Source of the DNA: CALDTK01 sp965215215
GTDB taxonomy: Bacteria > Bacteroidota > Bacteroidia > Chitinophagales > Saprospiraceae
Direction of reading: 5' to 3'
Length of the DNA: 64,000 nt
NCBI GenBank assembly: GCA_965215215.1
Contig: OZ244043.1
Location: 2,480,001 to 2,544,000, forward strand
Shown: piece by piece, positions 1 to 8,833 of the stretch
How positions within the stretch are numbered: position 1 is the stretch's first letter
How the letters are laid out: each line of letters begins with the position of its first letter
Made by a program: the position numbers and the translations under genes
The notes under the pieces: model-generated
Told to the model about the DNA's origin: nothing
Databases searched by the model: none
Seen by the model: only the letters and a program-made list of their open reading frames with translations

Positions 1-690
1 ATCGCGAACGCCTCACCGCTCCTCGTGCAGGAGAATGACCTACTGCGCATCACCGTGAGCAGTGCCGACCTCTTGGCCTCTGCGCCGTTCAACAACGAAC
101 CCGCGGAAGGCGGCAACACGCCGCAGGGGCAAATCCAGAGGCAAACCCTCGAGTTATTTTCCGGCTACTACGTCGATGAAGATGGCTTTATCGATTTTCC
201 GGTTATCGGGCAAGTACAAGTAACGGGAAAGACACTCGAAGAGGTTAAAGGATACCTGCGCGCCGAAATAGAGAGGTACCTCAAGGAGCCGGTCGTCACC
301 GTCCGTTTCATCAACTTCAAGGTGACCGTACTCGGTTCCGTCCAACGGCCCGGGGTGGTGCGGGCGAGCAATCCGCGTCTGACGCTGCTCGAGGCGCTCG
401 GCGAGGTGGGTGACCTCACTGACTACGCCGACCGTTCGGAGATACTCGTGGTACGAGAGGGGGAGGGGGAGCGCTCTTACGAATACCTCGATTTACACTC
501 CGACGAAATATTTGGGTCGCCGTACTTCTACTTGAAGCAAAATGACCTGATTTACGTTCGACCTAATTCGACGCGAACGGCTGCAGTGGCGGAGCGCGGA
601 CAACGCGTTGCGCAGTACGGGACCGTAGTTTTAGCTGCTGCGACCCTGGTTGCTACAATTCTGAATAATAATCGTAATAGAGGTGACTAG
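1..690 (+). CDS. Wza-like polysaccharide export protein, 5' end cut by window
   Basis: The reading frame is open to the first base, so the true start and probably a lipoprotein signal peptide lie outside the window; 229 residues are visible. The beginning (VQENDLLRITVSS) fits the Poly_export domain of outer-membrane polysaccharide exporters. It is followed by a second strand-rich block (GYYVDEDGFIDFPVIGQV) and an SLBB-type segment (VTVLGSVQRPG). A short hydrophobic stretch near the C-terminus (VVLAAATLVATIL) could cross or touch the membrane. In the family these proteins form the outer-membrane pore for capsule or exopolysaccharide and work with a Wzc-type kinase; a matching Wzc lies at 6482. 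Family is fairly certain, exact substrate unknown. Confidence 0.85.
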   Translation: MANASPLLVQENDLLRITVSSADLLASAPFNNEPAEGGNTPQGQIQRQTLELFSGYYVDEDGFIDFPVIGQVQVTGKTLEEVKGYLRAEIERYLKEPVVTVRFINFKVTVLGSVQRPGVVRASNPRLTLLEALGEVGDLTDYADRSEILVVREGEGERSYEYLDLHSDEIFGSPYFYLKQNDLIYVRPNSTRTAAVAERGQRVAQYGTVVLAAATLVATILNNNRNRGD

Positions 691-715
691 TTTTATTTCG
701 TTGACCGCATTTTGA

Positions 716-1093
716 ACGTATATCGATAGTGGTGCCTATAGTCATTGCGCTATCGCTAGGGAGATTTTGGGGGATGACGCTGTCGAAAATCTAGGGCCGA
801 GGTCCACCCGGGAGATCAGCTCGGCGTTATCGGCGTCCAGTATTGGCATTTGCCGAGCGGATATACGTGTTTTCGGGAAGAGCGGCTCGGCCGCAGCCAT
901 GCTAGAACACGGGCTTCCGATCGTAATCACCGGCGGGCGGGTGGCTGAAGTTGAGTTACCCCCCGAGCTAGCGTCGAAGGTCTGTACCACCTCGGACGAT
1001 CCCTCCGGAGTCGATCGGGGTTCATTGCCTTACCCGAGGTTGCCTGATGCCGCTGGTCTGATGCTGCGGTTGTTCGCTGCCGCAGGAGCTTAG
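716..1093 (+). pseudogene. Glycosyltransferase C-terminal remnant
   Basis: An open frame that begins right after an in-frame TGA contains a segment resembling the C-terminal half of a GT4/GT-B glycosyltransferase: SALSASSIGICRADI, then GKSGSAAAMLEHGLPIVI. The similarity starts upstream of the first usable start codon (TTG at 767), and the N-terminal acceptor-binding half is absent. This suggests a decayed gene and not a functional 108-residue protein. It sits between the exporter gene and a methyltransferase. The assignment rests on motif memory only. Confidence 0.5.
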
Positions 1094-1123
1094 GCGCCGA
1101 AGCCGACGTCGGTCAACTCGGTT

Positions 1124-1774
1124 TTGGTCGCGCCGCACGGTCGCGGCAGTCAATCTCGTACATTGAACCACCTTATTAAAACCTTGCTGGCGGGACAGCT
1201 ACCGCCGGAGGAGCATTGGGACGAAGGTTACCCCAGCTGGCTGAGCCCGCTCGCACCCCTGCATTTTACCCCGCTCCCCGTGATTCGGCGCGCCGCGCAG
1301 TGGCTCGCCGAATCTAGCCGGCTACCGCCGACCGCTCCGATGGTTGACCTCGGCTCGGGGGCAGGTAAATTTTGCCTCGTCGCCGCGCTACTCCATCCGG
1401 AAGTCGACTGGGTAGGCTTAGAACGGCGGGCGGTTCTGGTACGCGAGGCGGAACGCTGGCGTGCGGCCTTCGGGATCACGAATTGCCACTTCGAGAAGAC
1501 CGATGCCGCAGCCGCCCCGCTCGGTCGCTTTGCGGGGGCCTACGCCTTCAACCCTTTCTTCGAACACGTGGATACCGGCGGCCGGATCGCCGACGATACC
1601 GAATTCAGTGTGGCGGCGTACCGGGGGTCCTGTGCCGCCTTACGGCAAAACTTAGCCGCCACGCCCCCCGGTTTCCGCGTGGTTAGCTACTTCTGCCACG
1701 GGCGAGAGATCCCGACGCGTTTCGAACGCATCTGGGAGGCGGAAGACGGGAAACTCGTTGGCTGGCGAGGGTAG
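1124..1774 (+). CDS. SAM-dependent class I methyltransferase
   Basis: A 216-residue protein with a clear SAM-binding motif I (VDLGSGAGKFCLVAAL, about residues 74-89) and a following acidic position (DWVGLERR) that would hold the SAM ribose. The segment AYAFNPFFEH fits the motif IV region. The only start upstream of the conserved fold is TTG at 1124; the first in-frame ATG lies inside motif I, so the start is uncertain. Substrate unknown; the position at the edge of an exopolysaccharide locus allows a sugar or small-molecule substrate, but nothing in the sequence proves this. It converges on the lipoprotein gene downstream. Confidence 0.75.
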   Translation: MVAPHGRGSQSRTLNHLIKTLLAGQLPPEEHWDEGYPSWLSPLAPLHFTPLPVIRRAAQWLAESSRLPPTAPMVDLGSGAGKFCLVAALLHPEVDWVGLERRAVLVREAERWRAAFGITNCHFEKTDAAAAPLGRFAGAYAFNPFFEHVDTGGRIADDTEFSVAAYRGSCAALRQNLAATPPGFRVVSYFCHGREIPTRFERIWEAEDGKLVGWRG

Positions 1775-2470
1775 TTACAGCGAGAGTAATATATCCATCA
1801 TGCCGAACAGCACCTCGTCCCTGTCCCAGTGCCGATCGCGGAAGTAGTAGCGCGCGGTAGCTTCCTCCCACTCGAATTTGTCCAACTCCCGTGGGTAAAA
1901 CAGGTCGACGCACTTGGCCTCCACCCGTTGTACTACGGTGTGTACGGTATCCCTTAGCCGCAGACTGAAAGTGTAGCTCAGTCGGTGCCGGATGCGATCC
2001 CGCCCCCGGCCGGAGGCACCCGTGCGACGCACCTTGGCGTCGGTAAGCGGACCGACTTCGAAGCCTACCCAGTTGTCTGGAGCGAGGACGGCGAGGACGG
2101 ATCCGTCCTCGCGTACGAGCTCGAATTCCGGAAAGTCGCGCGTTAGATCTACGCGGCGCCGCTCCATACCGAGTAGGTTGGCGAGCGATCCCTGCTCGCG
2201 GTCGGTGGCCACCCCGCTCGCGCTCAGGTCGAGCAGGAGGGTGTCGGGGCTGCGGTTGTAGAGCGAGAGGAAGGGAATGCCCTCGGGCGACCAAAAATCG
2301 AAACTGATGTCGACGAGCGAATCGCGGTGGGTCGGTTGGCCTTCCACCACGAGGCGGGCGTCCGGTGTTTCCGCGCGAAACAGTTCGTAGCGGGGACTAC
2401 AAGCCGTTAACCCACTGGTAATTAAGGTGAGTACGAGAAGTTTTGGCGGAAGCCTGGCGAGCGCGATCAT
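1775..2470 (-). CDS. Hypothetical lipoprotein
   Basis: A 231-residue protein on the reverse strand. Its N-terminus is a lipoprotein signal peptide: a hydrophobic stretch (LLVLTLITSGLTAC) ending in a lipobox with the modified Cys at about residue 24. The rest is rich in beta-prone and charged segments, with no family I recognise. It ends immediately beside the convergent methyltransferase gene. Likely anchored to the inner leaflet of the outer membrane or to the inner membrane; role unknown. Confidence 0.65.
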   Translation of the reverse strand: MIALARLPPKLLVLTLITSGLTACSPRYELFRAETPDARLVVEGQPTHRDSLVDISFDFWSPEGIPFLSLYNRSPDTLLLDLSASGVATDREQGSLANLLGMERRRVDLTRDFPEFELVREDGSVLAVLAPDNWVGFEVGPLTDAKVRRTGASGRGRDRIRHRLSYTFSLRLRDTVHTVVQRVEAKCVDLFYPRELDKFEWEEATARYYFRDRHWDRDEVLFGMMDILLSL

Positions 2471-2631
2471 CCGTCCAAATAACTCGGTGGCTCACAGCCC
2501 GGTGGCTGCTACGGTGACGTTTAGGATAGATTTAATATTCTATTTCGGTTTCGTTAGCGATCGATCCGTATCAAACCTGCCGTTATCCGGTCCGCCGCAC
2601 ATATCTACTCTTATTGCGGTTGAGACAGGAG

Positions 2632-5148
2632 ATGAGTATTCGCATAGGAGGTAGTTTACGGGGCCGAGTTTCCGCCTTGATATCTACCGGGGTCCTGCTG
2701 CTCAGTCCCCTCGCTACGCTGCTGCGGGCTCAGGCCGAGGTGCCGCCGTTACGTGCGGGCGAGGGTACGGTCGAAGGCGCGTTGTTAGACGAGGAAACTG
2801 CCGAGCCCCTCGGATTCGCGAACGTCGCGGCTTACCGGTTGCCGGGCGATAGCCTGGTCGCCGGGGGGACAACCGACTTTGACGGCGCCTTCGCGCTCGG
2901 TGGGTTGCCTTACGGGAACTACCGCGTCGAGCTCAGCTTCATCGGCTACACCAGCGCGGACCGCGAGATTACCCTGAGCGCCGCCGAACCGGTGGCGTCG
3001 TTGGGGCAGGTGGCGATCGCGGTGGGGGGCCAGGAGCTGACCGAAGCCGTGGTTACCGCCGAACGCGCCGTAATGGAGCTCGGACTCGACCGCAAGGTCT
3101 TCAACGTCGAAAAGAACATCGCTGCCGCCGGCGGCTCCGGGGAAGATTTGCTCCGCAATATCCCCAGTATCACGGTCGACCTCGACGGTAACGTCAGCCT
3201 GCGGGGCAGTGGCAACGTGCGCTTTCTCATCAACGGCCGCCCGAGCGGGCTGGTCGGTTCGGATCCGGCTACCTTCCTGAAATCCTTGACCGCCGCTAAC
3301 ATCGAGCGGGTCGAGGTCATCACCAACCCGGGCGCGCAGTTCGATCCGGAGGGGACGGCTGGCCTCATCAACATCGTGCTCAAGCGCGTGCAGGAGGATG
3401 GCTTCAACACGAGCGTTACGCTCAATCTCGGTACCGGCAACAAGATCGACGGCAACGTGGAGGCCAACTGGCGCAAAGGGCGGTTCAACTCCTTCGCCGG
3501 GGTAAGCGGGCGCTACGACGAGCGCGTTTTTCGCGGTTTCCGCGACCAACGCACCTCCCTGGCGGATACCGCCTTCTCCGGCTACTTCAAGTTCGATGGC
3601 TTACGCCAAAACGAGTCGTTAACGGCCAAAATCGGGACCGAGTACGCGGTCTCCGAACGGGGCACCATCCAAGTTCAGGGAACGCGGCAGTGGAGCAGCG
3701 GTACCTCGACCAACGCGAGGCGGGTGGACTTTCGCGACGCCGAGGGCGTGCTCGCCCGCACCAGCAACCGCGATGAACGCGAACCTGAGGTCGAACGGGA
3801 GTACGAGGTGCGCGCCGACTTTCGGACCGACTTCAAAGGTAAGGAGGGTCGAACGCTGAGCGCGGCTTTGCAAACCAGCTATTCGGGAGAGTTGGAGACC
3901 GAGAACTACTTCGAGGAAGTGGTGAACCGGGATGGCGAGCTGTTGTACACCAATCGCCAGAATGCGCCGGTCGATGAGGAGCGGCGCGAATACCTCGCGC
4001 AGGCGGACTTCTCCGAGCCATTTAACGAAAGTTGGCAGCTCGACGTGGGCTGGCGCTCGACCCGGGAGCGGTTGCGTACGGATGCAGCGTTCAACGACTT
4101 CGACGTCGTAGCCGACGCGTTTGAACGCGTAGACAGTGCCAGCACCCTGTTCGATTACGATGAGGACGTGCACGCGCTCTACTCCACGCTCGGGGGTGAA
4201 GCGGGCAAATTTAGCTTTAGCGGGGGCTTTCGGGCTGAGTTAGCGCTCACCGAGGGGCGGCTCGTCGAACCGGAGGCGCGGGCGTTTACGAACGACTACT
4301 TTCAGGTCTACCCGAGCGTGTTCGTCGGCTACGACCTCAAAGAAGGACGCACCCTGCAGGCGAGCTACTCGCGGCGTGTGAATCGACCGCGCTCGCGAGA
4401 GCTAAACCCGTTCGTGGACCGCGGCGACCGGTACAACCTGAGAAGCGGTAATCCGGCGTTGCGGCCGGAGTTCATCAACAGTTACGAACTCAACTTGCAG
4501 CAGCGCTACGGGCGGGGGACGCTGACGGCGGGTACCTACTTCCGCGAGACGATCGACCAGATCGCACGTCTGACCGAGCGGGTCTCGGACACCGTGCAGC
4601 TCAATACGCGCGGCAACGTAGCCCTCGGGCGGGACTACGGTGTGGAGTTGATCCTCACGTTTCGGGCGCTCGAGAAGCTCGAGTTTACGGCGAGCGGGAA
4701 TGCCTACTACACGCAAATCCGGGGCGATGCTTCCGATCGGTCTCGGACCGTAGTCGTGGATGCCGACGGTTATCTCTTCGACGGGCGGCTACAGGCGAGC
4801 TACGAATTCCCGTGGGGCGTAGAGAGCCAGGCAACTTACTTCTACCGGAGCCCGGGAGTAACTCCCCAGGGTACGATAGAGACCATTCAAAGCCTCGATC
4901 TCGGCTTTCGTAAGTCTATCCTAAACGACCGCGGAGCGATTACGCTTAGGGTAAGCGACCTCTTCAATACCCGCCGCTACCGCTTCACGAACCAAGTCGC
5001 GGGGGTGACCACCCGCAGCCAATTTCAGCGGGAGAGTCGGATCGCTTACGTCGGTTTCCAGTATCGGTTCGGAGCTAACGCCGAGCGGGACCGGGAACGC
5101 GACGAGCGCGGTGGCGGAAGAGACGACGGTGGCGGGGAGGACTTTTGA
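2632..5148 (+). CDS. TonB-dependent receptor, outer membrane beta-barrel family
   Basis: An 838-residue outer-membrane receptor (from ATG 2632; a TTG 18 bases upstream is the alternative). A signal peptide is followed by a carboxypeptidase-regulatory-like Ig domain (VEGALLDEETAEPLGFANV), then a TonB plug-like domain (LLRNIPSITVDLDGNVSLRG; NGRPSGL; VEVITNPGAQFDPEGTAGLI) and a long barrel of the OMP_b-brl_3 kind. The barrel seems to end at YVGFQYRFG, after which there is a 24-residue tail rich in Arg, Asp and Gly. Members import or bind unknown ligands; many Bacteroidota carry several. It is not obviously part of the polysaccharide operon. Start chosen because the signal peptide reads well from the ATG. 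Confidence 0.88.
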   Translation: MSIRIGGSLRGRVSALISTGVLLLSPLATLLRAQAEVPPLRAGEGTVEGALLDEETAEPLGFANVAAYRLPGDSLVAGGTTDFDGAFALGGLPYGNYRVELSFIGYTSADREITLSAAEPVASLGQVAIAVGGQELTEAVVTAERAVMELGLDRKVFNVEKNIAAAGGSGEDLLRNIPSITVDLDGNVSLRGSGNVRFLINGRPSGLVGSDPATFLKSLTAANIERVEVITNPGAQFDPEGTAGLINIVLKRVQEDGFNTSVTLNLGTGNKIDGNVEANWRKGRFNSFAGVSGRYDERVFRGFRDQRTSLADTAFSGYFKFDGLRQNESLTAKIGTEYAVSERGTIQVQGTRQWSSGTSTNARRVDFRDAEGVLARTSNRDEREPEVEREYEVRADFRTDFKGKEGRTLSAALQTSYSGELETENYFEEVVNRDGELLYTNRQNAPVDEERREYLAQADFSEPFNESWQLDVGWRSTRERLRTDAAFNDFDVVADAFERVDSASTLFDYDEDVHALYSTLGGEAGKFSFSGGFRAELALTEGRLVEPEARAFTNDYFQVYPSVFVGYDLKEGRTLQASYSRRVNRPRSRELNPFVDRGDRYNLRSGNPALRPEFINSYELNLQQRYGRGTLTAGTYFRETIDQIARLTERVSDTVQLNTRGNVALGRDYGVELILTFRALEKLEFTASGNAYYTQIRGDASDRSRTVVVDADGYLFDGRLQASYEFPWGVESQATYFYRSPGVTPQGTIETIQSLDLGFRKSILNDRGAITLRVSDLFNTRRYRFTNQVAGVTTRSQFQRESRIAYVGFQYRFGANAERDRERDERGGGRDDGGGEDF

Positions 5149-5649
5149 GCCGCGAGAACGGGTCCGGTATCGCCGGGGGTCTAGGGATGCATTCGGAAGA
5201 TTCGCAATGTATTAGCGTGGAATACACGTTCGGATTGGCGGGGCGCCGGAGCGCTACGGACGAGATTACCATAATCCGCGTATGCGTGCCGTTCGATCTG
5301 AGCCTAGTATTGCACAGAGAATCGCGGACGGACGCATATTGATTTCGTAATCGACTAATTTACAGACGTATAGCTGCGGGATAGCGTGCGGAAGTCCAGG
5401 TGCGTCGGGGTAAATAAGGGTGTTACTACCCCCAAAACCCTTTTTAGCTCCAGCGAACAGGAACAATCGAATTTTCTACGTGCGTTCACGGTCCTTAATC
5501 CTTGTCTTGAGTTTTGCGACGGTAGTATGTTCTGGATCTGAGTTCGAAAATTCTTACTTGCCAATAGGTCGTCTGTTGTCCAGTCGTGCCGCCCCGGAAA
5601 GCTTGCGGTTCAACGGTACGCCCCTTTCTTTGCAGGTAGTAAATCGTCC
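5149..5649. other. Intergenic region, about 500 bp, no convincing gene
   Basis: Between the receptor gene and the YwqE-like phosphatase. Several short open frames occur on both strands (for example 5145-5342 and 5420-5656) but none shows a recognisable domain or good coding character, and the composition is lower in GC than the neighbours. It probably holds the promoter of the polysaccharide operon, but I could not identify a full Bacteroidota-type promoter here. Confidence 0.5.
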
Positions 5650-6396
5650 ATGTTGACTTCATTCTTTAACATTTTTTCGAGGCGGCCTAGCCTGGCGGAT
5701 TTCTCCTTTCTTAGGGTGGATTTACACAGTCACCTGTTGCCCGGTATCGACGATGGGGCAAAGGACGTGCAGCAGACCCTCGCGATGGTTAACGCCCTGA
5801 GCGACCGGGGTTTCTCGACGCTCTGGACGACGCCCCACGTGATGGTCGATTTCTACGGGAACGACGCCGAGCGGATAGGGGCCACCCTGAGGGACACGAG
5901 GGTGACCCTGTCGGGGCACGGCGTCGGGGTGGACTTCAACGCTTCCGGGGAGTACTTCCTCGACGAAGGATTCGGTCGAATACTCGAAGCGGGGGAAATT
6001 CTCCCGTTGCCGGGTAACCGAGTCCTGGTGGAATGGTCGATGGTGGCCGCGCCGGTTGGCCTCGAACGCCAGATCAAACGCCTGGTCGCGGCAGGGTACA
6101 AGCCCGTCATCGCCCACCCCGAACGTTACGGATACTGGCAGCGACAGCCGGGGCGTTGGCGAGAGCTCCGCCTACTTGGTTGCGAGCTACAGCTCAACCT
6201 GCTTTCGCTCGTGGGCGGCTACGGGGACGGCGCCACGAAGTGCGCCATGGCGCTCCTCGACTCCAAAGCCTTCGCGTTCGCGGCTACCGATAGCCATAGC
6301 TTAGGCGATATTGAGCGACTCGACAAAGTGCTCGCCAACCGTTCGTTAGCCCGTGCGATCCAATCCACCCAGTTTTTAAACAGCGCACTGGCGTAA
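5650..6396 (+). CDS. CpsB/YwqE-type tyrosine-protein phosphatase (PHP domain)
   Basis: A 248-residue PHP-fold metal-dependent phosphatase. Visible metal-binding motifs are DLHSHLLPGIDDG (residues about 25-37), TTPH, HPERY and ATDSHS near the C-terminus, the arrangement found in CpsB/YwqE enzymes. In the family these remove phosphate from the tyrosine cluster of the partner BY-kinase and so tune chain length and export of exopolysaccharide. The partner kinase gene starts 85 bases downstream on the same strand, which supports the role. Cytoplasmic; no signal peptide. Confidence 0.92.
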   Translation: MLTSFFNIFSRRPSLADFSFLRVDLHSHLLPGIDDGAKDVQQTLAMVNALSDRGFSTLWTTPHVMVDFYGNDAERIGATLRDTRVTLSGHGVGVDFNASGEYFLDEGFGRILEAGEILPLPGNRVLVEWSMVAAPVGLERQIKRLVAAGYKPVIAHPERYGYWQRQPGRWRELRLLGCELQLNLLSLVGGYGDGATKCAMALLDSKAFAFAATDSHSLGDIERLDKVLANRSLARAIQSTQFLNSALA

Positions 6397-6481
6397 ATCT
6401 AGCTTCCCGCATGCTTCCACTCTCGCCAGTAAGCACGCGGTGCTCTTCCTTACCCGGTCTCTCCACAGATAGCAACTACGA

Positions 6482-8833
6482 ATGACAGCTTACGAACGCA
6501 GTTTGCGGGTTGAATCAGATAATTTTGCACCCGATCTTTCCAAGGATTTCGACTTAGCTTCCTTCGGTAGGAGGTTGCTTCGCAACTGGTATTGGTTTGT
6601 AATATCGCTGGCGCTCGCCATTGGGGCCGCCTGGCTGTATCTGCGCTACACCGTTCCGACTTATGAGGCGCAGGCCAAGGTGCTGATCAAAGACGAGGAG
6701 ACCGGTATGGGCATCTCGCCCGAGGCCCTCGGTGAGGAGCTCGGCTTCGAGACGGCCTACAAGGTCGAAAACGAGATCCAGGTCTTTACCTCAAAGCAGT
6801 TAATGCGCCAGGTAGTGGACTCGATGAACCTCAACATCGTGTACAGCTACGAGGGTAGGGTAAAGACCACCGACCTGTACCAGCCGGAGGGGTTTCGGGC
6901 CGAGCTCGCGGATTCTATTTACTACGATGAGCGCATTCCCGCGGAGTACGGGGAGATCGAGCTACAGCTACGACCGAACGGTGATGTATATCAGGTGCGC
7001 GGGGAGCGCGATACGGTCCGCATGGATCCCGGTAAGCTTTTACAAATCGGCAACCGGTACTTCGTTTTCCGAAAGTTACCTGAGTTTACACCGCCGCGGC
7101 GAAATTACTTGTTCACCGTCAGGTGGCTCGACCCACAAAAGGTGGCTTCATCCTACACCGATCGACTATCCGTGGAGCAACTCGGGAAATCGAATGTCGT
7201 AGCCCTCGCCCTCACCGACACCGACCCCGCCCGTGCTGAACAGGTCCTCAACTCCCTAGTCGCCTACTACGATCGGGGCATCGTCGACGAAAGCGCGCGT
7301 CAGGGGGCGCTGACCCTCGATTTCATCGATGAGCGGTTGGAGTATGTCCGCGCCGAGCTATTCGATGTCGAGGGCCGGATGGAGGTCTACAAGCGCGATC
7401 GGAGTCTGTCCGTAGGCGTAGAGGGGACGGCTGTCGACTATTTGACGCGGCTGAATGCTTCCGACGAGCAACTCGCCGAACTCTCGGTCCGCCGGGAGAT
7501 CATCGACGAGATCCTGCGGATCATCAGTGACCCCGAGAACGAGTTCGAAAGCATTCCGATCTCGTCGGAGATCATAGACGGTCCGCTCGCGAGTCTGATT
7601 CAGAATTACAACGAGCTCATCTTCCTGCGTTCGCAGAAACTCGAGTCCGCCACCGAGCTCAATCCCGCCGTAGCTACCTTCTCCGAACAGCTGAACAGCC
7701 TCCGCAGCACCGTTGCCAGAAGTTTGCGCAGCCTCAGCCAGGAGACCTTGGAGCGGGAGAATAGGATCCGCGAACGTATTGCCCCCCTCGAGGAAAACCT
7801 AACGAGTATACCGGCGAGCGAGCGTAAGCTCATCGAGCTCACCCGCGAGCAGAAGATCAAGGAAACCCTTTACGTCTTCCTCTCTCAGCGCTGGGAGGAG
7901 ACGGCGATCACGGTAGCCGCTAAGGTGGGTAACACGAGGATCATCGAACCCGCGGAAGTGGACCCGGGCGCATCGTCGCCCAAACCGGTGCCCACGTACG
8001 CCTTCGCGTTCGTGCTCGCGTTCCTGATGCCCGCGACCGTCTTGGGTCTCCGCGAACTGATCGACGACCGGGTGCAGACCGTGGACGAGATCAAAGCGGC
8101 CACCGTGACCCCGGTGCTAGGGTCTATCATTAGGGGGAGGGCGACGAAAGGGTTGGCGGTATCGGCTAGCAGTCGCTCCGCCACCACCGAGATGTTTAGA
8201 CTCTTGCGGACCAACCTCCAGTTCCTGCTCGGCAAAGCGAACTCCTCGGTGATCATCGTTACCTCGGGGTCGAGCGGCGAGGGCAAGAGCTACATTACGG
8301 CGAACTTGGGGGCGGCCGCCGCACTCTCGAAGCAACGCGTGCTCATCGTGGAAGCCGACTTGCGTAGACCTTCGCTCATCAGGGAGGTTTTCGGTCCGCA
8401 AACCACTAAGGCTAAAGCCGGGCTCATCGACATCCTCACGGGGTCGGCTAAGCTCGCGGACGTGGTTCAGTCGACCAACCTGCCTACGTTACACGTTTTG
8501 AGTAGCGGTCGGGTCGGATCGGAGGCGGGGGAGCTCCTCATGGCCGGCGGTAGACTACAGGCGGTCATCGACGAGATGCGGGCCAACTACGACTTGGTAA
8601 TCCTGGATACCGCACCCGTTGGACTCGTAACCGACGCTCTGCTGCTCAGAGGCGCCGTAGACGCCACGCTTTACATCGTTCGCTACGGGTACACCCCCCG
8701 CAGCTCCTTGGAAATGATCGAGGACCTATCTCAATCCGGTAAGCTGCCCAAGCCAGCGATCATCCTCAACGCGGTGAAGCCTACTAGAGGAAGCACATAT
8801 GGAACCGGACACGGTTACTACCAAAAGAATTAA
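6482..8833 (+). CDS. Wzc-like polysaccharide co-polymerase with BY-kinase domain
   Basis: A 783-residue inner-membrane protein. One membrane segment lies near residues 36-56 (NWYWFVISLALAIGAAWLYL), followed by a Wzz domain, a long periplasmic helical region with GNVR-like part, and a second membrane segment near 505-525. The cytoplasmic BY-kinase domain shows Walker A (SGSSGEGKS, about 594-602), Walker A' (LIVEADLRRP, about 620) and Walker B (YDLVILDTAP, about 703). The C-terminal tail has a short tyrosine cluster (YGTGHGYYQKN), the usual autophosphorylation target, though sparser than in E. coli Wzc. It controls chain length and export together with the Wza-like protein and is reset by the phosphatase encoded upstream. 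Confidence 0.93.
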   Translation: MTAYERSLRVESDNFAPDLSKDFDLASFGRRLLRNWYWFVISLALAIGAAWLYLRYTVPTYEAQAKVLIKDEETGMGISPEALGEELGFETAYKVENEIQVFTSKQLMRQVVDSMNLNIVYSYEGRVKTTDLYQPEGFRAELADSIYYDERIPAEYGEIELQLRPNGDVYQVRGERDTVRMDPGKLLQIGNRYFVFRKLPEFTPPRRNYLFTVRWLDPQKVASSYTDRLSVEQLGKSNVVALALTDTDPARAEQVLNSLVAYYDRGIVDESARQGALTLDFIDERLEYVRAELFDVEGRMEVYKRDRSLSVGVEGTAVDYLTRLNASDEQLAELSVRREIIDEILRIISDPENEFESIPISSEIIDGPLASLIQNYNELIFLRSQKLESATELNPAVATFSEQLNSLRSTVARSLRSLSQETLERENRIRERIAPLEENLTSIPASERKLIELTREQKIKETLYVFLSQRWEETAITVAAKVGNTRIIEPAEVDPGASSPKPVPTYAFAFVLAFLMPATVLGLRELIDDRVQTVDEIKAATVTPVLGSIIRGRATKGLAVSASSRSATTEMFRLLRTNLQFLLGKANSSVIIVTSGSSGEGKSYITANLGAAAALSKQRVLIVEADLRRPSLIREVFGPQTTKAKAGLIDILTGSAKLADVVQSTNLPTLHVLSSGRVGSEAGELLMAGGRLQAVIDEMRANYDLVILDTAPVGLVTDALLLRGAVDATLYIVRYGYTPRSSLEMIEDLSQSGKLPKPAIILNAVKPTRGSTYGTGHGYYQKN

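Noticed and set aside
2785..3549. 254-codon reverse open frame inside the receptor gene
   Set aside because: Antisense shadow of a well-supported receptor gene, no domain.
5145..5656. Small ORFs of 65-78 codons before the phosphatase gene
   Set aside because: No domains, poor coding character, overlapping each other on both strands.
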